A stretch of 44,728 nucleotides of DNA from DATEEG01 sp035525055 (lineage in GTDB: Bacteria > Actinomycetota > Acidimicrobiia > Spongiisociales > ZC4RG35): contig DATLEZ010000094.1 of assembly GCA_035525055.1 (NCBI GenBank), positions 1 to 44,728 of the forward strand, read 5' to 3'. Shown here piece by piece: positions 31,385-40,230 of the stretch (positions within the stretch are counted from its first letter, which is position 1; every line of letters starts with the position of its first letter). The notes beneath the pieces are model-generated. The model did no database searches. It was not told the origin of the DNA and saw only the letters and a list, made by a program, of their open reading frames with translations. A program made the position numbers and the translations under genes.

Positions 31385-33409
31385 TTGAACCCGTCGGTCC
31401 GTCCCGGTGATGGTCGGATCCCCGGTGCCACAGTTGTCGACGGTGGCGTCAACTTCGCGGTGCATGCGCCCTACGCCGACTCGGTGGAGGTGTGCCTTTT
31501 CGATGAAGCCGGGGAGCGGCGACTGACCCTCCCGGGTCGGAGAGGAACCGTCCATCACGGCCTCGTCAGCGGGATAGGTCGCGGGCAGGAATACGGCTTT
31601 AGGGTCAGCGGGCGATGGGACCCGGCGTCGGGGATCTTTTCGAACCAATCCAAGCTTCTCCTTGACCCCTATGCCAGGTCGATAAATCGTGATCTGATCG
31701 CCAATCCGTCGCTGGTGACACATCGTCCTCGCAGCGAGGAGCGACCGGACGAGCGGGACAACTCGGAGTTCGTTCCGCGTTCGGTTGTGACGGATTCCAG
31801 GTTCGAATGGGAGGGGGATCGGGCGCCGCGGATCCCGATGGCCGAGACGGTCATTTACGAAACCCACGTCCGCGGCCTCACCATGCTGCACCCCTCGGTG
31901 CCTTCGGAATTGCGGGGCACCTACTCCGGTCTTGTCGCCGAACCAGTGGTCGAGCACCTGCGGGCTCTGGGAGTGACGACCATCGACCTTCTTCCAGTCC
32001 ACGCGACGGTGACCGAGCCCTGGTTACAGCGGCGCGGCCTTGTCAACTACTGGGGCTATTCGACTGCGGGTTACTTCGCCCCGAACCCTCGATACGCCGC
32101 GAGCCAGGATCCTATTGACGAGTTCAAGCGCATGGTGAAGGTTCTTCATCGTGAAGGCTTCGAGGTCATCCTTGATGTGGTTTACAACCACACGGCCGAA
32201 GGTAATCACCAGGGCGCCACCCTTTGCTTTCGAGGTCTCGACAACCCGGGCTTCTACAAGCTCGATCCCGCCGATCGGCGCCGATATGTCAACTGGACCG
32301 GGACCGGAAACACGGTTGACCTCACGTCTCCGTGGGCGCTGAGGCTGGTGATGGACAGCCTGAGGTACTGGGTGCAGGAGATGCACGTCGACGGGTTTCG
32401 ATTCGATCTAGCGGCGACTCTTGGCCGGGCACCGCAGCGTTTTGACCCCGGCGCACCGTTTTTCCTTGCTGTCCAACAGGACCCGGTTCTCCGTGATATG
32501 AAGCTCATCGCCGAGCCGTGGGACGTTGGGTCCGACTCGTACCAGCTCGGCAACTTTCCGCGCGGGTGGTCAGAGTGGAACGGGCGCTATCGCGACGACT
32601 TGCGCGATTTCTGGCGCGGAGTTCCGGGGTTGGCCGACACGATGGCCACGAGGCTCACCGGCAGTTCGGACATCTTCGGCTCGCGGGGCCCGCTGACGTC
32701 GATCAACTTCATCACCTCCCATGACGGCTTCACGATGGCCGATCTCGTGTCGTACAACCAAAAACACAATCAGGCCAACAGCGAACACAATCACGACGGC
32801 GAGTCTCATAACCGCTCCTGGAACTCGGGAGTTGAGGGCCCGACTGACGACGACGCGATCAAGTCCCTCAGGAGGCGGCGGGCAAAGAGCATGCTGGCTT
32901 CCCTGCTCCTCTCACAAGGTGTCCCGATGCTGCTCGGGGGTGACGAGCTCGGCAGGACCCAGAAGGGAAACAACAACGCCTACTGCCAGGACAATGATGT
33001 GTCCTGGTACGACTGGGAGAGCATGGATTGGGACATCGTGGCGTTCGTGCAAAAGATGACCGCTCTGCGTCGGAGGCATCCCCAGCTCCGGAGACCCCAA
33101 TTCCCGACCGGCCACCGGCGTCCAGACGGTGCCGGCGACATCCGGTGGTTTACGGCGGCTGGAACCGAGATGACCGAGAGCGATTGGAGAAGCGGATTCG
33201 CCCGCTCGCTGGCAGTCCTAATCGACGACCCCGATTCGGCCGACCCCACTGAGAAGTTCTACCTGATGCTCAATGCCACGGAGAAGACAATGGCATTCGT
33301 GTTGCCTGGTGGGAGATGGGAAATCGTGTTGGATACCGGTTCCGCGTTACTGGGTTCGAATCAAGTCGAGGTCGAGGGGTTCACCCTCACCGTGATGCAG
33401 GGTCGGTAG
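31385..33409 (+). CDS. glgX: Glycogen debranching enzyme, GlgX/TreX type
   Basis: A 674-residue GH13 isoamylase-type enzyme that removes alpha-1,6 branches from glycogen or limit dextrins in the cytosol. It has an N-terminal CBM48-like domain (about 1-110) and a barrel with VDGFRFDLAA (nucleophile Asp341), LIAEPWDVG (Glu377) and FITSHDGFT (Asp447). The segment NGEHNHDGESHNRSWN-like at about 465-480 and the late GDELGRTQKGNNNAYCQDN are GlgX/TreX hallmarks. Start TTG 31385 has GAGG at 31376-31379. It converges on glgC with a long heptad-repeat hairpin between them. Confidence 0.92.
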   Translation: MNPSVRPGDGRIPGATVVDGGVNFAVHAPYADSVEVCLFDEAGERRLTLPGRRGTVHHGLVSGIGRGQEYGFRVSGRWDPASGIFSNQSKLLLDPYARSINRDLIANPSLVTHRPRSEERPDERDNSEFVPRSVVTDSRFEWEGDRAPRIPMAETVIYETHVRGLTMLHPSVPSELRGTYSGLVAEPVVEHLRALGVTTIDLLPVHATVTEPWLQRRGLVNYWGYSTAGYFAPNPRYAASQDPIDEFKRMVKVLHREGFEVILDVVYNHTAEGNHQGATLCFRGLDNPGFYKLDPADRRRYVNWTGTGNTVDLTSPWALRLVMDSLRYWVQEMHVDGFRFDLAATLGRAPQRFDPGAPFFLAVQQDPVLRDMKLIAEPWDVGSDSYQLGNFPRGWSEWNGRYRDDLRDFWRGVPGLADTMATRLTGSSDIFGSRGPLTSINFITSHDGFTMADLVSYNQKHNQANSEHNHDGESHNRSWNSGVEGPTDDDAIKSLRRRRAKSMLASLLLSQGVPMLLGGDELGRTQKGNNNAYCQDNDVSWYDWESMDWDIVAFVQKMTALRRRHPQLRRPQFPTGHRRPDGAGDIRWFTAAGTEMTESDWRSGFARSLAVLIDDPDSADPTEKFYLMLNATEKTMAFVLPGGRWEIVLDTGSALLGSNQVEVEGFTLTVMQGR

Positions 33410-33413
33410 CCAA

Positions 33414-33544
33414 AGAGCGTTTTACGTTTTACGTCATGCTTCTTACGTTCGATCCAAGAAGTCAGCAGCAGTCGAGACCCCGTCACGTGGGATCGACGTA
33501 GAACGTAGAACGTAAAACGTAGAACGTAAAACGTAGAACGCTCT
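33414..33544. repeat. Long heptad-repeat hairpin (ACGTAGA / ACGTAAA words) between glgX and glgC
   Basis: The right arm has six consecutive 7-nt words in perfect register from 33496 to 33537, alternating ACGTAGA and ACGTAAA. The left arm carries complementary words CGTTTTA (33418, 33425) and degenerate ones to 33452. The ends, 33414-33434 and 33524-33544, pair over 21 positions with one G-T wobble, starting AGAGCG and ending CGCTCT. It fills the space between convergent genes, so a terminator role is plausible, but the heptad register needs another explanation. Confidence 0.85.
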
Positions 33545-33546
33545 TA

Positions 33547-34791
33547 TCACACTGGCTCGGCGATGATCTCTCCCTTGGCTATTGCCACTATTCCCCCTGG
33601 GGATACTTCGAAACGTTCGTGGTCCCGTTCCGGATCGACGCCGATGTGAGAGCGCGGGGGGACGGTCACGTTCTTGTCTATCACCGTCCGCCGCACTACT
33701 GAGTCCTTTCCGACGTGGACGTCTTCCAGCAGGATCGAATCTTCGACTATCGCTCCGGGGTCGACGCGCACGTTGGGCGACAACACCGAGTTGCGCACAT
33801 ACGCACCGGACAGGATCACCCCGTTGGAGAGAATCGAGTCGGCCACCTGGCCGGCGCCATGCTCGGCCACCGCCACCACCTTGGCCGGAGGAGCAGTGGT
33901 GCTGGCTGTGAAGATCGGCCATTGCTCGTTGTAGAGGTTGAAGATCGGCTCGGTCGCCGTCAGGTCCATGTGGGCGTCGAAGTACGAGTCGAGCGTTCCC
34001 ACATCCCGCCAGTAGCCGCGCTCACGATCGGTAACGCCCGGGACCTCGTTGTGGGTGAAGTCGTAGACCTCGGCGAATCCCGAGTCGACCATGCGCGGGA
34101 GCAAGTTCCCTCCAATGTCGTGTCGGGAACCCTGGTCGTCAGCATCGGCGGCGAGTTGGTCGAGCAGCACCTTGGTCGTAAAGACGTAGTTGCCCATCGA
34201 GGCAAGGACCGAACCCGGATCGTCCGGCACCGGTTGGGCGTCACTGGGCTTTTCCCGGAAGCGCTCGATTCTGTTGCTGGATCCCTTTTCGATCACCCCG
34301 AACTGGTAGGCCTGATCGATCGGGACCCTGATACCCGCGACGGTGACTCCGGCCCCGGACTCGGTGTGCTGCCTCAGCATCTGCTCCGGATCCATGCGGT
34401 AGATGTGGTCTGCCCCGAAGACGAATAAGTAGTCGGGGCTGGCGTCCTCAACCAGGTTCAGGTTCTGATATATGGCGTCGGCCGAGCCCAGAAACCACCT
34501 CTGCCCGAGCCGCATCTGGGCAGGGACCGACGTCACGTAGTTGCCGAGCAACGTCGACATGCGCCAGGTCCTCGACAGGTGCACGTTCAACGAATGACTC
34601 TTGTATTGGGTCAGGACCACGATGCGGCGCTGGCCACCGTTCACGAGGTTGGACAGTGCAAAGTCGATCAGGCGGTAATGCCCACCGAACGGCACCGCCG
34701 GCTTGGCGCGATCACGGGTCAACGGCATCAGTCGCTTGCCCTCACCGCCGGCGAGGACCATCGATAGAACGTCATGTCGACGGGGCGCCAT
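33547..34791 (-). CDS. glgC: Glucose-1-phosphate adenylyltransferase (ADP-glucose pyrophosphorylase)
   Basis: Catalyses ATP + glucose 1-phosphate to ADP-glucose + PPi, the committed step of glycogen synthesis, in the cytosol. The 414-residue protein begins with LSMVLAGGEGKRLMPLTRDRAKPAVPFGG, which contains the nucleotide-binding and activator regions. FGADHIYRMD is the catalytic Asp block, and RFREKPSD and YWRDVGTLDSYFDAHMDL bind substrate. A C-terminal left-handed beta-helix follows (SNGVILSGAYVRNSVLSPNVRV). ATG 34791 overlaps the glgB TGA; GTG 34794 directly upstream is an alternative. It is translationally coupled to glgB. Confidence 0.95.
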   Translation of the reverse strand: MAPRRHDVLSMVLAGGEGKRLMPLTRDRAKPAVPFGGHYRLIDFALSNLVNGGQRRIVVLTQYKSHSLNVHLSRTWRMSTLLGNYVTSVPAQMRLGQRWFLGSADAIYQNLNLVEDASPDYLFVFGADHIYRMDPEQMLRQHTESGAGVTVAGIRVPIDQAYQFGVIEKGSSNRIERFREKPSDAQPVPDDPGSVLASMGNYVFTTKVLLDQLAADADDQGSRHDIGGNLLPRMVDSGFAEVYDFTHNEVPGVTDRERGYWRDVGTLDSYFDAHMDLTATEPIFNLYNEQWPIFTASTTAPPAKVVAVAEHGAGQVADSILSNGVILSGAYVRNSVLSPNVRVDPGAIVEDSILLEDVHVGKDSVVRRTVIDKNVTVPPRSHIGVDPERDHERFEVSPGGIVAIAKGEIIAEPV

Positions 34792-36674
34792 CACGAATCC
34801 TCCCTGGTTTGCACTGGGACCATGAATACTGCCGAAAGCGGCGGCAAGGTCAAGCTGAGTGATTGTTCGAAGCCCTGGTGGGGTCCAGGCTCAGCCGCCA
34901 CGACCCCGGTCACTCCTTGTCCCATCCCGCCGTAGACAGGGTCGTCACTCGACGCCAACACCTCCCAGGCTCCTTCCTGCGGTACCCCGACCCGATAGTT
35001 CTCCCATGGCACCGGTGTGAAGTTGAGCAACACCAGGACGGGTCGGGCGTCCGGCGCTTTTCGAAGATAGGCAAAGACCGCCCGGGCGTAGTCGTCGGCT
35101 TCGACCCATTGGAATCCATCGGGTTGATGGTCCGCCTTGTGCAGTGCCGGCTCGATGCGGTGAAGCATGTTGAGTGTCCGGACCCACGCAAGGACCTCCT
35201 GATGAGGCGGGTATTCCAGCAGCACCCAATCGAGCTCGGCGTCATGGTTCCACTCGGTCCACTGGCCGAACTCGCCGCCCATGAACAGCAGCTTCTTGCC
35301 GGGAACCGACCACATGTACCCGAATAGGGTCCTGAGGCCGGCGAACTGACGGCGAGTGTCTCCCCATTGCTTGCCAAGTAGTGACCGCTTGCCATGGACC
35401 ACCTCGTCATGCGACAAGGCCAGTATGAATCGCTCCGAGGTCGCGTAGATGCCCCGGAAAGTGACCAGACGATGACTCTCCGGATGTGATCGAAAGAGCG
35501 GATCGAGGTGGCAGTAACGCATGGTGTCGTTCATCCAGCCCATGTCCCACTTGTAATGGAAGCCCAGCCCGCCGGCATCGGGCGGTCCCGTCACTCCGGG
35601 CCATGCCGTCGATTCCTCGGCGATGATCGCGGCTCCGGGGAATTCCGTCCTCACTGTGCTCGAGAGCTTGCGGAGGAATTCGACCGCCGCCAGGTTCTCG
35701 CGACCGCCATTTCGGTTGGGAATCCACTCGCCTTCCTTCCTCGAGTAGTCGAGATAGAGCATGGAGGCGACTGCATCAACCCTCAGCGCGTCGGCGTGAT
35801 ATCGATCGAGCCAGAAGTGGGCCGAAGAGAGAAGAAAGCTCTGTATCTCCGGCCGGTCATAGTTGAAGATGTAGGAGCTCCAGTCTGGGTGATAGCCCCG
35901 ACGAGGGTCGGGATGCTCGTATAAGTGGGTGCCGTCGAAGAGGCCCAGCCCGTGTTGATCGGTCGGAAAGTGCGATGGGACCCAATCCAGGATCACGCCG
36001 ATGCCCCGCTGGTGGAGGTGATCGATCAGGTACATCAGATCCTCTGGCTTCCCGAAGCGCGATGTGGCGGCGAAGTAACCGGTGCTCTGGTATCCCCACG
36101 ATCCGTAGAAGGGATGCTCCATCAGCGGCAGAAACTCGACGTGGGTGAATCCTTGTTCGAGCAAGTAGTCGGCCAGCGGCTGCGCTATTCCCCGATAGGT
36201 GACATTGCCGTAACCGCGCCAAGATCCAAGGTGCATCTCGTAGGTTGAGATCGGAGAACCCGGATCGAGTTGGGAGGCTCGCTCCCGCATCCAATCGTGA
36301 TCGCCCCACTGGTAGTCGATGGCCCACACACGTGACGCCGTGGCAGGCGGAGTTTCGGCCATCAGTGCGTATGGGTCGGCCTTGTTGACAGCGCCGTAAC
36401 CGCTGCGGGATGTGACTCGGAACTTGTAAGTGTCGCCTTTGTGAAGTTCGTTGACCCGTGTCTCCCAGAGTCCGGTGCCAATCGACTCGAGAGGGTTGGC
36501 CTCGGCCGACCACTCGTTGAAGTCGCCGACCACCGAAACCCAGGCGGCGTGCGGGGCCCAGACCCGAAATGTGGCGCCCTCGTCATCGAGGTGAGATCCG
36601 AGGATGTCATGCAGGCTTTGATGGCGGCCTTCGCCAAACAGCCAGCGGTCGTCGTCGGTGACAGAGCGGACCAT
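34791..36674 (-). CDS. glgB: 1,4-alpha-glucan branching enzyme
   Basis: Introduces alpha-1,6 branches into glycogen. The 627-residue protein has an N-terminal CBM48 domain (ATFRVWAPHAAWVSVVGDFNEW) and a GH13 barrel. The barrel shows YEMHLGSWRG, EFLPLMEHPFYGSWGYQ, DWVPSHFPTDQHGLGLFDGTHLYEH, ALRVDAVASMLYLDYSR (nucleophile Asp300), IIAEES (Glu353-354 region) and LSHDEVVHGKRSL. A C-terminal all-beta domain follows. The order and length match GlgB lacking the extra N1 domain. It overlaps glgC. No glycogen synthase gene (glgA) is present in the window. Confidence 0.95.
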   Translation of the reverse strand: MVRSVTDDDRWLFGEGRHQSLHDILGSHLDDEGATFRVWAPHAAWVSVVGDFNEWSAEANPLESIGTGLWETRVNELHKGDTYKFRVTSRSGYGAVNKADPYALMAETPPATASRVWAIDYQWGDHDWMRERASQLDPGSPISTYEMHLGSWRGYGNVTYRGIAQPLADYLLEQGFTHVEFLPLMEHPFYGSWGYQSTGYFAATSRFGKPEDLMYLIDHLHQRGIGVILDWVPSHFPTDQHGLGLFDGTHLYEHPDPRRGYHPDWSSYIFNYDRPEIQSFLLSSAHFWLDRYHADALRVDAVASMLYLDYSRKEGEWIPNRNGGRENLAAVEFLRKLSSTVRTEFPGAAIIAEESTAWPGVTGPPDAGGLGFHYKWDMGWMNDTMRYCHLDPLFRSHPESHRLVTFRGIYATSERFILALSHDEVVHGKRSLLGKQWGDTRRQFAGLRTLFGYMWSVPGKKLLFMGGEFGQWTEWNHDAELDWVLLEYPPHQEVLAWVRTLNMLHRIEPALHKADHQPDGFQWVEADDYARAVFAYLRKAPDARPVLVLLNFTPVPWENYRVGVPQEGAWEVLASSDDPVYGGMGQGVTGVVAAEPGPHQGFEQSLSLTLPPLSAVFMVPVQTREDS

Positions 36675-36732
36675 GGGGCTGACGCTACTTGAAGGAAAGG
36701 TCGGGAGTGGCGTGGTGGACCGGCGAAGGGTC

Positions 36733-38001
36733 TTACCGCGCTCCGCCGCCGAAAACCTCGGCCGGGCTGACGGTCGGCTCGACCGGAATCGGGTTTCTGC
36801 GGCGCCACGCGAGGTGACCCCAAGCGGCGGCGGCGAAGCAGGCGAGGCCCCCGATCAGCACAGGAGCCCGATTGCCGAGCGTGTCGCCGGCCCACCCGAT
36901 GATCGGTCCCCCGATCGGCGTGCTGCCAAGGAACACCATGGCCTGAAGGGCCAGCACCCTGCCCCGGAAGGCGGGGGCGGCCTGTAGTTGCAGGATGGCA
37001 TTGCACGACGTCATGAATCCGACGCTTCCCATCCCGACCAGAAAGCCGATCGGGTAGACCACCCACAGCGTCGGACTCGCCGCGAGTGCACACATGGCTC
37101 CCCCGAACACCCAGGCTGAGACGACCAGGTGGCTTCGTGGTATTTCACGACGACGGGCGGTGGCCAGTGCGACCACGAGGGCTCCGAGGCTCATGCAGGA
37201 GAAAAAGAGTGTGAACGCCTGCTGGCTTCCTCCCAGACCTCCTGTGATCAACAGCGGCGTCGACACCGAGAAGTTGAAGGCGAGGGTTCCGATGATGGCC
37301 ATCATCACCATCGGGACGAACAGGTCCTGGTTGGACCGGACGTAGCGAAGCCCGGCTCGAACCTGGCCCCGGGCGCGCTCGGCTTTCACCGACGGGAACA
37401 GTTCGGCCGGGCGCATCATGGCAATCCCGCCGAGAACCGCGAGGTAGCTGAAGCTGTCCAGGAAGAAACACCAGGCGTACCCGAAGGCGCCGATCAGGAT
37501 TCCGGCCAGGGCGGGACCAACGACCCGGGACCCGGTCATGATGGCGCTGTTGAGGCTCACCGCGTTTGCCACGTGCTCGGTCGGGACCATCTCCGTGACG
37601 AACGAACGACGGACAGGGTTGTCGAAAGCGGTAAGGACGCCCTGCACTGCCGCCAGCGCCAGGACCCGGCCAACCGTGACGTTGTCGGAGATCACGACGA
37701 GACCGAACACGAACGACTGAAGCATTGCGCCGGTCTGAGTCATGAATAGGAGGCGTCGCTTGTCGACCCGATCGGCAATGGCACCGGCCCAGGCCCCGAG
37801 AACCAGCACCGGCCCGAACTGGCAGGCGGCCAGGATTCCCAGCATCACCCCTGACCCGGTCAGGTCGAGGAGGAGCAGGGTCTGGGCGATCATTGTCATC
37901 CAGGTGCCGCTCTGGCTGATGAACTGGCCTACGAAGAAGAGCCTGAAGTTGCGGACCCGCAGCGACCGAAAGGTGTCGCCCCACATTGCGGCGACGGTCA
38001 T
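36733..38001 (-). CDS. Major facilitator superfamily exporter
   Basis: A 422-residue inner-membrane transporter with about 12 hydrophobic segments, of the EntS/MFS_3-like drug or siderophore exporter group. It starts TVAAMWGDTFRSLRVRNFRLFFVGQFISQSGTWM, and the motif AGAIADRVDKRRLL is the MFS loop 2-3 signature. ATG 38001 overlaps the MarR stop (ATGA); the longer upstream frame lies inside marR and is spurious. Coupling to a MarR regulator suggests efflux of a toxic small molecule. The substrate is unknown. Confidence 0.9.
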   Translation of the reverse strand: MTVAAMWGDTFRSLRVRNFRLFFVGQFISQSGTWMTMIAQTLLLLDLTGSGVMLGILAACQFGPVLVLGAWAGAIADRVDKRRLLFMTQTGAMLQSFVFGLVVISDNVTVGRVLALAAVQGVLTAFDNPVRRSFVTEMVPTEHVANAVSLNSAIMTGSRVVGPALAGILIGAFGYAWCFFLDSFSYLAVLGGIAMMRPAELFPSVKAERARGQVRAGLRYVRSNQDLFVPMVMMAIIGTLAFNFSVSTPLLITGGLGGSQQAFTLFFSCMSLGALVVALATARRREIPRSHLVVSAWVFGGAMCALAASPTLWVVYPIGFLVGMGSVGFMTSCNAILQLQAAPAFRGRVLALQAMVFLGSTPIGGPIIGWAGDTLGNRAPVLIGGLACFAAAAWGHLAWRRRNPIPVEPTVSPAEVFGGGAR

Positions 38002-38462
38002 GGTGCAGGGTCTTCGGGGTGCTCGGTGGCCAACACCTCGAGCACGGGGAGAGCGGCCAGGAGACGACCCAGGTCTTCGTCGCTCAACTCTCTGAGCTTG
38101 CGGTGCAGGTAGGCGGTGCGACTGCTTCGGAGCCGTTCCAACAACGCCGCCCCGTTCTTGGACACCGCCACCAGGCTGACCCGCCGGTCGGTCGGATCCG
38201 CCAGACGTTCGATCAGACCCTGGTTTTCCAAGCGCATCACGATCTTGGTGATGGTGGGCGCCGACAGGTTCTCGCGGGAGGCGACATCCGACAGCGACAA
38301 GGGACCGTGACGGTCGATAATTGCCAGGCACGATCCCTCGGCAAGATTGAGGCCCCCCATCGCCTGCTGGCGGACGATCCGCTGCAGTCGGGCAACCGCC
38401 AGACGGAGTCGGGCCGCCACATCTGACGTCGCGGTATCTGCCTTGGTCTTGGAAGGGCTCAT
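37998..38462 (-). CDS. MarR-family transcriptional regulator
   Basis: A 154-residue winged-helix repressor. The recognition region LSLSDVASRENLSAPTITKIVMRLENQGLIERLADPTDRRVSLVAVSKNG is the classic MarR wing. Helical ends form the dimer interface. It is transcribed with the MFS exporter through a 4-bp overlap. A near-perfect palindrome abuts its start codon, so it most likely represses its own operon and is released by a ligand that the exporter removes. Confidence 0.92.
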   Translation of the reverse strand: MSPSKTKADTATSDVAARLRLAVARLQRIVRQQAMGGLNLAEGSCLAIIDRHGPLSLSDVASRENLSAPTITKIVMRLENQGLIERLADPTDRRVSLVAVSKNGAALLERLRSSRTAYLHRKLRELSDEDLGRLLAALPVLEVLATEHPEDPAP

Positions 38463-38463
38463 A

Positions 38464-38496
38464 ACTTTCCTAAGTAAAAGGTTACCTTAGGAAAGT
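38464..38496. promoter_or_regulatory. Probable MarR operator
   Basis: ACTTTCCTAAG (38464-38474) and CTTAGGAAAGT (38486-38496) are an exact 11-bp inverted repeat with an 11-nt spacer that is itself partly symmetric (TAA...TTA). It begins 1 bp upstream of the marR ATG (38462), so binding would block both transcription and translation start. Assignment to the adjacent MarR protein is inferred from position and symmetry. Confidence 0.75.
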
Positions 38497-38603
38497 AAGT
38501 CGGCAATCAGATCAGCGGAGAAGCCGGGCCCGAGGCTATGGAAGTTGCTTCGGCGCGGCGTCTTGGGAAAATGATTAGACCCAGGCGCCAGGGAGGCTGA
38601 TTC

Positions 38604-38981
38604 ATGTCAGGTAGACCGGACTCAATCGGGCAGATTCACATCAGCGTCGACGACGTCGATCGGGCGGTCGCCTGGTACCGGGACGTCGTCGGGTTGGAGT
38701 TCTTGTTTCAGGTGCCTGGCCAGTCGATGGCCTTCTTCAACTGCGGGGGCGTGCGGCTCTATCTCGGGCGGCCGGAGGATGAGACCTTCCGATCGCGGCC
38801 TGTCTTGTACTACCGGGTTGAAGAGATCAACGGGGCAGTGGCCTCGATCGCGGGCCGGGGAGGCGAGTTCACCGACCAGCCTCACGTAGTGCACCGGGAC
38901 GAAACCCAGGAACTCTGGATGGCGGGCCTAAGGGACCCCGAAGGCAACGCAGTGATCCTGATGGAGGAGCGCGCCATCTGA
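38604..38981 (+). CDS. VOC-family (glyoxalase/dioxygenase fold) protein
   Basis: A 125-residue cytosolic protein of the vicinal oxygen chelate fold with two beta-alpha-beta-beta-beta repeats. QIHISVDDVDRAVAWYRDVVGLEFLFQVPG opens the first and YYRVEEINGAVASIAGRGGEFTDQPHVVHRD the second. It ends LWMAGLRDPEGNAVILMEE, with Glu and His residues in the usual metal positions. Members include glyoxalase I, dioxygenases and bleomycin-type binding proteins; the reaction here is unknown. ATG 38604 lies after an AGGGAGG motif (38590-38596). Confidence 0.9.
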   Translation: MSGRPDSIGQIHISVDDVDRAVAWYRDVVGLEFLFQVPGQSMAFFNCGGVRLYLGRPEDETFRSRPVLYYRVEEINGAVASIAGRGGEFTDQPHVVHRDETQELWMAGLRDPEGNAVILMEERAI

Positions 38982-39017
38982 GATCAACAATTCCCTGGCA
39001 CTAGGTTGGTGGTCACA

Positions 39018-40169
39018 ATGAGATTCCGGACCAAACAGATCCACGCCGGTGTCGAGCCGGACCCGACCACAGGTTCCATCCTCACACCGATCTATCAGGC
39101 CACGACCTTCGCCCAGAGTTCGGTCGAGGAGTACATGGCGAAGGGCTACTCGTACTCCCGGGCCGGCAATCCCACGGTGACCGCGCTGCAAGACAAGATG
39201 ACGGCCCTCGAAGGCGGAGTCGGAACCACGGCCTACGCCACCGGCATGGCCGCGACCGTCTCGGTGATGATGTCGTTCCTCAACGCAGGTGATCATGCAA
39301 TCGTCTCCGACGTGGTCTACGGGGGGACTCATCGGTTTGCGACCAAAGTGCTGGCGCGCTTCGGAGTCGACTTTGACTTCGTCGACACATCGGATCCTGC
39401 GGTGGTTGAGCAATCGCTGCGCCCCTCGACCCGCCTAATTTTCACCGAGACCCCGGCGAATCCCACTCTCAAGTTGACCGACCTCCGGGCCGTTTCGGAG
39501 ATCGCCCGGGCAGCAGGGGTGATTCACGCAGTCGACAACACCTTCCTGACCCCGTACTACCAGCGGCCCCTGGAACTGGGCGCCGACCTCTCGGTGCATT
39601 CCACGACCAAATATCTGGAGGGCCACAACGCCACCCTCGGCGGGGCCGTGGTTGCTGCCGACCTCGGCCACCACGAGCAGCTCAAGTTCATGCAGAAGTC
39701 GGCCGGTTCGATCATGTCGCCGATGGTCGCCTGGCTGACCCTGCAAGGCGTCAAGACGCTTTCGGACCGCATGGACCGCCAGTCCGACAATGCCTTCCAG
39801 GTGGCGCGATTCCTCGAGGGGCACCCGGCCGTGGCCGTTGTCGGCTATCCGGGCCTCGAGAGCTTTCCGCAACACGATCTCGCCAAGAGACAAGCGAGCG
39901 GCTTCGGCGCCATGGCCTGGTTCGAAGTCAAGGGCGGTGTCAAAGGCGGGATGAAACTGATGCGCTCGGTCAAGATATGGACGCTGGCGGAGAATCTCGG
40001 AGCAGTGGAGTCACTGATCACTCACCCGACCACGATGACGCACAGTGACATGACGCCGGATGAACGGGCCCGCAGCGGCATCGCCGACGGATTGGTTCGC
40101 CTCTCGGTCGGTCTCGAAGATGCGGCCGACCTGATCGAGGATCTCGACCAGTCCCTCGCCCAACTCTGA
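39018..40169 (+). CDS. Cys/Met metabolism PLP-dependent enzyme (cystathionine gamma-synthase/lyase type)
   Basis: A 383-residue PLP enzyme of the trans-sulfuration family. It catalyses gamma-replacement or gamma-elimination on homoserine esters, cystathionine or methionine. Hallmarks are THAGVEPD-like QIHAGVEPDPTTGSILTPIYQATTF, YSYSRAGNPT, GMAATVSVMMSFLNAGDH and HSTTKYLEGHN with PLP-binding Lys198, then SVGLEDAADLIEDLDQSL at the end. Sequence alone does not separate synthase, lyase and methionine gamma-lyase. ATG 39018 is preferred over GTG 39006 because the conserved part starts there. Confidence 0.92.
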   Translation: MRFRTKQIHAGVEPDPTTGSILTPIYQATTFAQSSVEEYMAKGYSYSRAGNPTVTALQDKMTALEGGVGTTAYATGMAATVSVMMSFLNAGDHAIVSDVVYGGTHRFATKVLARFGVDFDFVDTSDPAVVEQSLRPSTRLIFTETPANPTLKLTDLRAVSEIARAAGVIHAVDNTFLTPYYQRPLELGADLSVHSTTKYLEGHNATLGGAVVAADLGHHEQLKFMQKSAGSIMSPMVAWLTLQGVKTLSDRMDRQSDNAFQVARFLEGHPAVAVVGYPGLESFPQHDLAKRQASGFGAMAWFEVKGGVKGGMKLMRSVKIWTLAENLGAVESLITHPTTMTHSDMTPDERARSGIADGLVRLSVGLEDAADLIEDLDQSLAQL

Positions 40170-40174
40170 TCCCG

Positions 40175-40224
40175 CTTCTTGTGACGGTTCACCTACCGCA
40201 GGGGTGGTGAACCGTCACAAGAAG
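40175..40224. terminator. Perfect 19-bp bidirectional hairpin
   Basis: CTTCTTGTGACGGTTCACC (40175-40193) is exactly complementary to GGTGAACCGTCACAAGAAG (40206-40224), with a 12-nt loop, between the stop codons of two convergent genes (40169 and 40231). This is the cleanest terminator-like structure in the window. T/A richness at the stem base is modest. Confidence 0.75.
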
Positions 40225-40230
40225 AAGTTC

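Noticed and set aside
30464..32002. Long minus-strand open frame (512 codons)
   Set aside because: Runs antisense across two well-supported genes (SLT protein and glgX) and their intergenic gap; no family resemblance.
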